Below are positions 1 to 7,167 of a stretch of DNA of 64,000 bases, piece by piece. Made by a program: the position numbers and the translations under genes. Source of the DNA: Pseudorhodoplanes sp. (lineage in GTDB: Bacteria; Pseudomonadota; Alphaproteobacteria; Rhizobiales; Xanthobacteraceae); the NCBI GenBank assembly GCA_032027085.1, contig JAVSMS010000001.1, positions 2,263,705 to 2,327,704 on the forward strand. The letters are read 5' to 3'. Below the pieces are notes generated by a model. It was given only the letters and a program-made list of their open reading frames with translations, was not told the origin of the DNA and did not search any database. The first letter of the stretch is position 1; each line of letters opens with the position of its first letter.

Positions 1-446
1 ATCATCGCATCCGCGGCCTCGTGCTGATCGCGCCGCATTTCTTTGTCGAGGATGTCAGTATCAAAGCGGCCGAGGAAATGAAGGGCGACTATGCGCAGAC
101 CGATCTGCGCGAGAAACTGGGGCGCCATCACGCCGATGCCGACAACGCCTTCCGCGGCTGGAATGACGCCTGGCTCGATCCTGATTTCCGCGCTTGGAAC
201 ACGATTGAAGAGCTCGCTTATATCCGCGTGCCGATTCTGATCGTGCAGGGCGAGGATGACCAGCATGGCACGGTGGCGCAGGTCGAGATGGCGCAGGAGG
301 AATGCTATTGCCCGGTCGATGTCGCGCTGCTGCCCAATGCGCGGCATTGCCCGCATCGTGAGGCGCCGGAGGCGACGCTGAAGGCGGTGGCGGATTTTGC
401 CAACCGCATCCTGCATGGGCATGAGGAAGCCGCTTTCGCCGCATGA
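1..446 (+). CDS. Alpha/beta hydrolase, C-terminal part (5' end outside window)
   Basis: The reading frame is open from the first base, so the gene starts upstream of the window. The visible part has the end of an alpha/beta-hydrolase fold: a strand (GLVLIAPHFF), a cap-like helical stretch, then VPILIVQGEDDQHG carrying the likely catalytic acid and ARHCPHREAPE carrying the likely catalytic His near the C-terminus. The nucleophile elbow is not visible. It lies 262 bp upstream of boxC on the same strand. Hydrolases of this kind sit in many aerobic benzoyl-CoA clusters, so a role in ring-cleavage product or CoA-ester hydrolysis is plausible but inferred. Confidence 0.75.
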   Translation, partial: HRIRGLVLIAPHFFVEDVSIKAAEEMKGDYAQTDLREKLGRHHADADNAFRGWNDAWLDPDFRAWNTIEELAYIRVPILIVQGEDDQHGTVAQVEMAQEECYCPVDVALLPNARHCPHREAPEATLKAVADFANRILHGHEEAAFAA

Positions 447-585
447 TCGTCGGGCGCCACGCTTACGTGAACAGGCCCTGAAATATCTTTTTCCCGGTTC
501 TCCGTCGCCTCTTCCGTCCCTTGCCCGGCGGCGAATCGACATTCCGGGAATTCTTCCAGAACGGAGGTTGACATGCAGAACAGGC

Positions 586-613
586 TGGACATGTTCTAAA
601 CCTGCACTATAGT
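586..613 (+). promoter_or_regulatory. Candidate box promoter (-35 TGGACA, -10 TATAGT)
   Basis: TGGACA at 586-591 and TATAGT at 608-613 are separated by 16 bp, each one mismatch from the sigma-70 consensus. An alternative -35 (TTGACA, 568-573) has no good -10 at the right distance. The proposed -10 lies inside the palindrome at 603-616, so a repressor there would block RNA polymerase. It is about 95 bp upstream of boxC. Confidence 0.5.
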
Positions 614-616
614 GCA
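603..616. promoter_or_regulatory. TGCA palindrome, candidate BoxR/BzdR-type operator
   Basis: TGCACTATAGTGCA is a perfect 14-bp palindrome made of two TGCA boxes separated by 6 bp. BzdR/BoxR-family benzoyl-CoA-responsive repressors are reported to use TGCA repeats as operators. The site overlaps the proposed -10. No boxR gene lies in this window, so the assignment is inference from the motif and its position. Confidence 0.5.
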
Positions 617-708
617 TGTTGTCTTGGCCCCCCAAACAAGAGGCCGGTCAGTGAAAATGGATTTCTCGCGCGGCCAACGAGACCGCGCTCCAGGGATGGG
701 CATCAAGG

Positions 709-2397
709 ATGGCTGAAGCAACTCGCAAGCTCGCCAATGGCGCCACGCGGATCGACTACGCAACCGATCCGTCGCGCTACCGGCACTGGAAACTGGCCGT
801 CGATGGCGAGGTGGCGACCCTCATCATGGACGTGGACGAGAAGGGCGGGCTCTACGAAGGCTATGAGCTGAAGCTTAATTCCTACGATCTCGGCGTCGAT
901 ATCGAGCTTGCCGATGCCTTGCAGCGGCTGCGCTTCGAATATCCGGGGGTGAAGACAATTTTGCTGCGCTCGGGCAAGCCGCGCGTGTTCTGCGCCGGCG
1001 CCAATATCCGCATGCTGGCGGGCGCGGCGCATTCCGACAAAGTCAATTTCTGCAAATTCACTAACGAGACCCGCAACGGCCTCGAGGATTCCAGCGAATT
1101 CTCCGGCCAAAAGACCATCGCCGTGGTGACCGGCTCCTGCGCCGGCGGCGGCTATGAACTCGCCCTCGCGGCCGATCACATCATGCTGGTGGATGACGGC
1201 TCTTCGACCGTCTCGCTGCCGGAGCTGCCGCTGCTGGCGGTCTTGCCCGGCACCGGCGGACTGACGCGCGTTACCGACAAGCGCAAGGTGCGTCGCGATC
1301 ACGCAGATGTGTTCTGCACCACCGAGGAAGGCATCAAGGGCAAGCGCGCAGTGGAGTGGCGGCTGGTCGACGAGATCGTGCCCAACACCAAGCTCGACGA
1401 CGTGGTGAAGCAGCGCGCGGCGGAATTTGCGAAAAAGTCGGACCGGCCCGCGGACGCGCAGGGCATCAAGCTGACGCCGCTGAAGCGTACATTCACGGAC
1501 AAGGGCGTCGACTATTCCTCGCTGTCGGTCGACTACAATCGCACCGGCCGCATCGCCACCATCACCTTGCGCGGCCCCGACGCGCCGCCGCCGGCTGACG
1601 TCAACGCGATGGTCGCGCAGGGCGCGGACTTCTGGCCGCTGCGGCTGGCGCGCGAACTCGACGACGCCATTCTCGATATCCGCACCAACGAGCCCGAGCT
1701 CGCGGTGATCGTGTTCAAGTCCTCGGGCGATGCGGAGCAGGTGCTGGCCTATGACACCTTTCTCGACGCCAACAAGTCGCACTGGCTGGCGCGGGAAATC
1801 CGCCTCTACTGGAAGCGCGTGCTCAAGCGCGTCGATCTCACCTCGCGCTCGCTGGTGACGATCGTGGAGCCGGGCTCGTGCTTTGCCGGCACGCTGGCCG
1901 AGCTCATTTTCGCCGCCGACCGCTCCTACATGCTGATCGGCCAGCTTGGCGGCAGCAATTTGCCGCCGGCGACGATAGCGCTGTCGAGCGCGAATTTCGG
2001 TCCCTATCCGATGTCGAACGGCCTGTCACGCCTGGAAAGCCGTTTTCTCGATGACGAGGCCGCACTCACGGCGGCGCGCGGAAAAATCGGCGAGAAGCTC
2101 GATGCGGAAGCCGCCGAAGCGGCCGGACTGATCACCTTTGCCTTCGATGACATCGACTGGGATGACGAGATCCGCATCTTCCTGGAAGAGCGCAGCAAGT
2201 TCTCGCCCGATGGTCTCACCGGCATGGAAGCCAATCTGCGCTTCGGCGGGCCGGAGACGATGGAATCGAAAATCTTCGCGCGGCTGACCGCCTGGCAGAA
2301 CTGGATCTTCCAGCGGCCAAACGCGGTCGGCGAGGACGGCGCGTTGCGCCGCTACGGCACCGGGCAGAAGCCGGTGTTCGATATGCGGAGAGTTTGA
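709..2397 (+). CDS. boxC: 2,3-epoxybenzoyl-CoA dihydrolase BoxC
   Basis: BoxC opens the ring of 2,3-epoxybenzoyl-CoA, consuming two waters and releasing formate, to give 3,4-dehydroadipyl-CoA semialdehyde in aerobic CoA-dependent benzoate degradation. The 562-residue protein has the usual BoxC length, about twice a simple crotonase. An oxyanion-hole type segment FCAGANIRML lies near residues 94-103 and a glycine-rich GSCAGGGYELALAADHI at 142-158, both typical of the crotonase fold. A second crotonase-like half follows (GSCFAGTLAELIFAADRSYML). The start ATG follows a GGGATGG-like stretch. It is the first gene of a boxC-boxB-boxA run and lacks the benzoate-CoA ligase, which may lie upstream of the window. 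Confidence 0.95.
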   Translation: MAEATRKLANGATRIDYATDPSRYRHWKLAVDGEVATLIMDVDEKGGLYEGYELKLNSYDLGVDIELADALQRLRFEYPGVKTILLRSGKPRVFCAGANIRMLAGAAHSDKVNFCKFTNETRNGLEDSSEFSGQKTIAVVTGSCAGGGYELALAADHIMLVDDGSSTVSLPELPLLAVLPGTGGLTRVTDKRKVRRDHADVFCTTEEGIKGKRAVEWRLVDEIVPNTKLDDVVKQRAAEFAKKSDRPADAQGIKLTPLKRTFTDKGVDYSSLSVDYNRTGRIATITLRGPDAPPPADVNAMVAQGADFWPLRLARELDDAILDIRTNEPELAVIVFKSSGDAEQVLAYDTFLDANKSHWLAREIRLYWKRVLKRVDLTSRSLVTIVEPGSCFAGTLAELIFAADRSYMLIGQLGGSNLPPATIALSSANFGPYPMSNGLSRLESRFLDDEAALTAARGKIGEKLDAEAAEAAGLITFAFDDIDWDDEIRIFLEERSKFSPDGLTGMEANLRFGGPETMESKIFARLTAWQNWIFQRPNAVGEDGALRRYGTGQKPVFDMRRV

Positions 2398-2403
2398 TTT
2401 ATC

Positions 2404-2453
2404 GCCGTCACCCTTCGAGGGCCGCCTGCGGCGGCCACCTCAGGATGACGGAT
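2404..2453. repeat. Short palindromic intergenic repeat, copy 1
   Basis: A 50-bp element (GCCGTC-CCCTTCGAGG, a GC-rich hairpin, then ACCTCAGGATGACGGAT) lies between boxC and boxB. It is nearly identical to 5554-5603. The central arms GGCCGCC/GGCGGCC form a hairpin. It resembles REP-type elements scattered in Bradyrhizobiaceae-like genomes. Confidence 0.7.
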
Positions 2454-2491
2454 CAAGGAACAACGAAGTAGGGAATTAGAGGAGCGTCCCA

Positions 2492-3937
2492 ATGAATCTC
2501 ATGAACGTCGATTACTCGACCCAGATCCCGAACAATGTCGGCCTCACCGAAGACCCGCGTGTGCTCAAGGCGCTGGAGACCTGGCACCCCGGTTATCTCG
2601 ACTGGTGGCAGGACATGGGACCGGACGGCTTCCAGGAATCGCTGGTCTATCTGCGGACCGCCGTCTCGGTCGATCCCAAGGGCTGGGCCAAGTTCGATTA
2701 TGTGAGGATGCCGCAATACCGCTGGGGCATTCTGCTCGCGCCAGCGGAAGAGAATCGCAAGGTGCCGTTCGGTCAGCATTACGGCGAACCGGCCTGGCAG
2801 GAAGTGCCGGGCGAGCATCGTGCCATGCTGCGCCGCCTAATCGTGATCCAAGGCGATACCGAGCCGGCATCGGTTGAGCAGCAGCGCCATCTCGGCAAGA
2901 CCGCGCCGTCACTCTATGACATGCGCAACCTGTTCCAGGTGAACGTCGAGGAAGGCCGTCATCTCTGGGCGATGGTCTATCTCCTTCAGAAATATTTCGG
3001 GCGTGACGGCCGCGAGGAAGCCGACGAGTTGCTGCGTCGCCGTTCCGGCTCGGCGGATTCACCGCGCATGCTTGGCGCCTTCAACGAGGCGACGCCGGAC
3101 TGGCTGTCGTTCTTCATGTTCACCTTCTTCACCGACCGCGATGGCAAGATGCAGCTCGAGTCGCTGGCGCAATCCGGCTTCGATCCGCTGTCGCGCACCT
3201 GCCGCTTCATGCTGACCGAGGAAGCGCACCACATGTTCGTGGGCGAAACCGGCGTCGGGCGAACCGTGCAGCGCACCTGCGACGCGATGAAGGCGGCGGG
3301 CATCGAGGATCCGAACGACATCGCGAAAATCCGCGCCCTCGGCGTGATCGATCTGCCGACGGTGCAGAAGAAGCTGAACCTGCACTATTCGCTGTCGCTC
3401 GACCTGTTCGGTTCGGAAGTGTCGACCAATGCCGCGAATGCCTTCAATGCCGGTATCAAGGGCCGTTTCCAGGAGACCAAGATCGAGGACGACCACAAGC
3501 TGACCAGCTCGACCTATCCGGTGATGAAGCTGGTCAACGGCGAGATCAAGCTCGTCGACGAGCCGGCGCTGACCGCGCTCAACATGCGGCTGCGCGACGA
3601 CTACACGCACGACTGCGGCAAGGGCGTGGAACGCTGGAACAAGATCATCGAGAAGACCGGCGTGCAGTTCCGTCTGGAATTGCCGCATGTCGCCTTCCAC
3701 CGCCATATCGGCGAGTTCAAGGACGTGCATGCGACGCCGTCCGGCATCCTGCTTGACGATGCCACCTGGGCGAAGCGCAAGGACGAATGGCTGCCCTCGA
3801 TGTCGGACGGAGATTTCATCGCCAGCCTGATGCAGCCGGTATCCGAGCCCGGCAAATTCGCCGGCTGGATCTCGGCGCCGAAGGTGGGCATCGACAACAA
3901 GCCGGGTGACTTTGAATATGTGAAGATTGCGGCGTAG
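2492..3937 (+). CDS. boxB: Benzoyl-CoA 2,3-epoxidase oxygenase component BoxB
   Basis: BoxB is the diiron oxygenase that, with BoxA, epoxidises benzoyl-CoA using O2 and NADPH. The 481-residue product matches the family length. Two carboxylate-histidine pairs expected of the diiron site are visible: EEGRH at residues 153-157 and EEAHH at 243-247. A purine-rich GGAG lies upstream of the ATG. The gene sits between boxC and boxA on one strand; the 94-bp gap from boxC contains a repeat element. No odd features. Confidence 0.95.
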   Translation: MNLMNVDYSTQIPNNVGLTEDPRVLKALETWHPGYLDWWQDMGPDGFQESLVYLRTAVSVDPKGWAKFDYVRMPQYRWGILLAPAEENRKVPFGQHYGEPAWQEVPGEHRAMLRRLIVIQGDTEPASVEQQRHLGKTAPSLYDMRNLFQVNVEEGRHLWAMVYLLQKYFGRDGREEADELLRRRSGSADSPRMLGAFNEATPDWLSFFMFTFFTDRDGKMQLESLAQSGFDPLSRTCRFMLTEEAHHMFVGETGVGRTVQRTCDAMKAAGIEDPNDIAKIRALGVIDLPTVQKKLNLHYSLSLDLFGSEVSTNAANAFNAGIKGRFQETKIEDDHKLTSSTYPVMKLVNGEIKLVDEPALTALNMRLRDDYTHDCGKGVERWNKIIEKTGVQFRLELPHVAFHRHIGEFKDVHATPSGILLDDATWAKRKDEWLPSMSDGDFIASLMQPVSEPGKFAGWISAPKVGIDNKPGDFEYVKIAA

Positions 3938-3954
3938 GACTATTTTTCTGCGTC

Positions 3955-4085
3955 ATCACCGGGCCGCCGCGAAGCGGCGAGACCCGGTGATCCTGCTTGG
4001 GCAGGCAAGGCCGTCGTTCCTGAGCGGGATGGCCGGGACATCAGGCGTCAACGACGCCGTCTTCGACGGCTATGCCCGGCCATGA
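3955..4085. repeat. Intergenic palindromic repeats between boxB and boxA
   Basis: The gap holds an imperfect inverted repeat built on TCACCGGG...CCCGGTGA, followed by a second GC-rich stretch whose ends (GGATGGCCGGGA and ATGCCCGGCCATGACG) resemble genome-wide REP-like repeats. Whether it separates boxA transcription from boxB is unknown. Confidence 0.45.
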
Positions 4086-4107
4086 CGAACCGAGAGGTTT
4101 GCGCAAG

Positions 4108-5319
4108 ATGGACGCAACAACCGCCACCGCCCCCAAGAAGCAGCATCTCATCGATCCGGAGATCTGCATCCGCTGCAATACCTGCGAGGAGACCTGTCCG
4201 GTCGATGCGGTGACGCATGACGACAACAATTATGTCGTCGACCACGAAAAGTGTAATTTCTGCCTCGACTGCATCTCGCCGTGCCCGACCGGATCGATTG
4301 ACAATTGGCGGATCGTGACCCGCGCCTACTCGCTTGAGGAGCAATTCTCCTGGAGCGAATTGCCGGTGCAGGAGCAGATTGAGCTCGCGGCATCGGCGGA
4401 GCAGGGCGACGGCGAAGCGGAGGACGACGAAGCGGCGCGCCTGATCGCGGAAGCGCATCTCGGCGTGGGCGGCAAGAGCGTGGCGCCGGCCTCGGCCGGC
4501 AAGCCGAAGATCAATCTCTACAACCGCAGCAATCCGGCGATTGCGACGGTGTCGGGCAATTACCGGCTGACCGAACCCGATGCCGACAATGACGTGCGCC
4601 ACATCATCCTGGATTTCGGCGCGCATGTATTCCCGGTGCTTGAAGGCCAGAGCATCGGCATCATCCCGCCAGGCACCGACAAGGACGGCAAGCCGCACAA
4701 TATCCGGCTTTATTCCATCGCGTCTCCGCGCGAAGGCGAGAAGACCGGTGCCAACAATCTGTCGCTCACCGTCAAGCGCGAGCCGGGCGGTGTATGCTCG
4801 AATTATGTCTGCGACCTGAAGAAGGGCGACCAGGTGCAGGTGACCGGCCCCTTCGGCGCCACCTTCCTGATGCCGGACGATCCGTCAGCCAACATCATCA
4901 TGATCTGCACCGGCACCGGCTCGGCGCCGTTCCGCGGCTTCACCGAGCGGCGGCGGCGCAACATGAAGGAGGCGCCCGGCCGCATGATGCTGTATTTCGG
5001 CGCGCGCCGGCCGGAAGAGCTGCCTTATTTCGGGCCGCTGCAGAAAGTGCCGGACGGGCTGTTGCGCAAGTACTTCGCCTATTCGCGCGTGCCGGGCCAG
5101 CCCAAGACCTATGTGCAGGACCGCATGCGCCAGACCGCCGAGGAAGTGGCGGTGTTCCTCAAGCATGAGAAGACCCACATCTATCTGTGCGGGTTGAAGG
5201 GCATGGAGAGCGGCGTCGACGAAGCCTTTGCCGACATCTGCCGCGGTGCCGGTCTTGATTGGGCGGCATTGCGCGCCGACCTGCGCGCGCAGGGCCGATA
5301 CCATGTCGAGACGTATTAA
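4108..5319 (+). CDS. boxA: Benzoyl-CoA epoxidase reductase component BoxA
   Basis: BoxA passes electrons from NADPH through FAD and Fe-S clusters to BoxB. The N-terminus has two ferredoxin-type cluster motifs, [12 protein letters not shown] and [12 protein letters not shown]. The rest is a ferredoxin-NADP reductase module with an FAD-binding segment ([10 protein letters not shown]) and nucleotide-binding segments ([25 protein letters not shown]), ending in the typical C-terminal VETY. I chose ATG 4108 (403 residues) over an in-frame ATG at 4072 because GAGAGG lies about 10 bp upstream and the upstream extension falls in repeat-like DNA. Confidence 0.95.
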   Translation: MDATTATAPKKQHLIDPEICIRCNTCEETCPVDAVTHDDNNYVVDHEKCNFCLDCISPCPTGSIDNWRIVTRAYSLEEQFSWSELPVQEQIELAASAEQGDGEAEDDEAARLIAEAHLGVGGKSVAPASAGKPKINLYNRSNPAIATVSGNYRLTEPDADNDVRHIILDFGAHVFPVLEGQSIGIIPPGTDKDGKPHNIRLYSIASPREGEKTGANNLSLTVKREPGGVCSNYVCDLKKGDQVQVTGPFGATFLMPDDPSANIIMICTGTGSAPFRGFTERRRRNMKEAPGRMMLYFGARRPEELPYFGPLQKVPDGLLRKYFAYSRVPGQPKTYVQDRMRQTAEEVAVFLKHEKTHIYLCGLKGMESGVDEAFADICRGAGLDWAALRADLRAQGRYHVETY

Positions 5320-5621
5320 CTATTTAATGCGCTCTGCTATCCCGGCCATACATGGTCGCGACGACCAGTCGAGCTCGTCTGGTCCGAGCATTTTGTTCGT
5401 ATTACGGACGCGATTGCAGCGGAACGAAAGCTGAAGGGCTGGAGTCGGACAAAGAAGAAAGCCCTAGGTGGTTCTGACTTCCGACTGCTTCATCAGTCAA
5501 CGAAACGCCCTGCAGGCCAACCCAAGCGGTTGACGCTTGATGCTGACGCGTGGGCCGTCGCCCTTCGAGGCCCGCCTTCGGCGGGCACCTCAGGATGACG
5601 GATTGAGTTTGTGCCTTCGGT
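5320..5621. other. Intergenic region after boxA
   Basis: About 300 bp between boxA and the minus-strand aminotransferase gene, which converge. It holds the second copy of the palindromic repeat near its right end. I see no gene, no clear T-rich terminator and no RNA feature in the rest. Confidence 0.5.
5554..5603. repeat. Short palindromic intergenic repeat, copy 2
   Basis: Near-identical to 2404-2453: CCCTTCGAGG, a hairpin with arms CCCGCC/GGCGGG, then CACCTCAGGATGACGGAT. The hairpin arms differ from copy 1 by compensated changes, as expected if the structure is conserved. It lies 18 bp from the stop of the convergent aminotransferase gene. Confidence 0.7.
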
Positions 5622-6830
5622 TTACTCCGCCGCCTGGCGCTTCGGGCTCGCATGCGCAGAGATGATGTAGTCCATCGCCGCCTGCACGCCGCCCTTCTTG
5701 TGCGGGACGCCCGCGAGCGACAGCGCCATTTCGGTCGCGGCCAGAGCACCGATGATGGTGGCGTCGTTCGTGTCGCCGAGATGGCCGATGCGGAACATCT
5801 TGCCGGAGAAGCGGCCGAAGCTCGCGCCATAGGAAATGTTGAAATGCTCCAGCGCCAGCGCGCGGAAGGCATCGCCGTCATGGCCTTCCGGCATCAAAAT
5901 CGCGGTGATGGTCGAGGAGTAATATTTCGGGTCCCTGCAGATGGTCTCAAGGCCCCAATGCTTGACCGCGCGGCGCACCGCTTCCGCCAGGCGATCGTGG
6001 CGGGCGAACACATTGTCGAGACCTTCCTCGTGCAGCATGTCGATGCCTTCGACAAGGCCGCTCAGCATCAGCGTCGCCGGGGTATAGGGGAAGAAGCCGA
6101 CCTTGTTCATCGCCAGCATGTCGTCCCAGGCGAAGAACGACTTCGGCAGGTTGGATTTCTGGCTCGCCGCGATCGCCTTGTCGCTGAGCGCGTTGAACGA
6201 CATGCCGGGCGGCAGCATCAGGCCCTTCTGCGCGCCGCCGACAGCGACGTCGACGCCCCATTCATCATGGCGATAATCGGTCGAAGCCAGAGACGAAATG
6301 GTGTCGACCAGGAACAAGGCCGGGTGCCCCGCGGCGTCGATCGCCTTGCGGATCGCGGCGATCGGCGAGCTGCAGCCGGTCGAGGTCTCGTTGTGCAGGA
6401 CGCACACCGCCTTGATCTCCTTGTTCTTGTCCTCGCGCAGACGCGCTTCGATCAGCGCCGGATCGGCGCCGACGCGCCAGTCGGTCTCGATAAATTCCGG
6501 CTTGAGGCCGAGGCGCTCGGCCATCTTCTTCCAGAGCGTGGCGAACTGGCCGGTCTCCACCATCAGCACCTTGTCGCCGGCCGACAGCGTATTGGTCAGC
6601 GCCGCTTCCCAGGCGCCGGTGCCGGTGGCGGTGAAGATGATGACCGGGCTCGTGGTCTTGAAGATGGTCTTGATGCCGTCCAACGCCCGCTTGGCGAGCT
6701 TGGCGAATTCCGGGCCGCGATGGTCGATCACCGGGCGGTCGATCGCGCGCAGGATGCGGTCGGGCACCGGCGTCGGGCCGGGGATCTGCAGGAAATGCCG
6801 CCCGGCAACGCGCGAGGAATTCTGGGCCAT
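5622..6830 (-). CDS. Class V PLP aminotransferase (serine/alanine-glyoxylate type)
   Basis: A 402-residue fold-type I PLP enzyme. The N-terminal FLQIPGPTPVPDRILRAI and the PLP lysine in GGAQKGLMLPPG (Lys202) are typical of the serine-glyoxylate/alanine-glyoxylate aminotransferase group, which transfers an amino group to glyoxylate. ETGQFATLW and FLVDTISSL are also class V signatures. The ATG at 6830 is preceded by AAGGAG at suitable spacing; in-frame sequence further upstream is repeat-rich intergenic DNA and is not coding. It is divergent from a large 2-hydroxyacid dehydrogenase, which suggests linked 2-oxoacid/2-hydroxyacid metabolism (inference). Confidence 0.88.
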   Translation of the reverse strand: MAQNSSRVAGRHFLQIPGPTPVPDRILRAIDRPVIDHRGPEFAKLAKRALDGIKTIFKTTSPVIIFTATGTGAWEAALTNTLSAGDKVLMVETGQFATLWKKMAERLGLKPEFIETDWRVGADPALIEARLREDKNKEIKAVCVLHNETSTGCSSPIAAIRKAIDAAGHPALFLVDTISSLASTDYRHDEWGVDVAVGGAQKGLMLPPGMSFNALSDKAIAASQKSNLPKSFFAWDDMLAMNKVGFFPYTPATLMLSGLVEGIDMLHEEGLDNVFARHDRLAEAVRRAVKHWGLETICRDPKYYSSTITAILMPEGHDGDAFRALALEHFNISYGASFGRFSGKMFRIGHLGDTNDATIIGALAATEMALSLAGVPHKKGGVQAAMDYIISAHASPKRQAAE

Positions 6831-7167
6831 GGGAAAAAGCTCCTTGGGGACGCGGACCTGCTGTCGGCCAGCTTTGAGAGGATGGAAACTTGCCGGGATG
6901 AACACCGGATGCGACATATTGGTCAAGACCAAAACGGCATAGCACCCTCTCCCCGCTTGCGGGGAAAGGGTGGCAAGCGCGCCCGATCTCGGGATTACCC
7001 GAGATCGGCACTGCAACACACGCGCAGGTCGCGCGAGCCGGGTGAGGGGGCGTTGCCGCCCTGCCGTGCTTCGACGCCCCCTCACCCGACTTCCTCGCTT
7101 CGTTCGGAAGTCGACCTCTCCCGGCAAGCTGGGAGAGGTGACCTCGCGCCCCACGGAGACTGAAAAG
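6831..7167. repeat. Divergent intergenic region with clustered inverted repeats
   Basis: The region between the two divergent genes is dense in inverted repeats: CCCTCTCCCCGC/GCGGGGAAAGGG near 6950-6970, a hairpin at 6983-7008 (arms of 11 bp, CTCGGG/CCCGAG core, 4-bp loop), and arms GGGTGAGGGGGCG (7040-7052) and CGCCCCCTCACCC (7075-7087). A final CTCTCCCGG...GGGAGAGG lies near 7120-7140. These are repeat-family elements; promoters for both genes must lie around them but I cannot place them. Confidence 0.6.

Noticed and set aside
4072-4107. Longer BoxA N-terminus
   Set aside because: The extra codons fall within repeat-like DNA; ATG 4108 has a good ribosome site and fits the family N-terminus.
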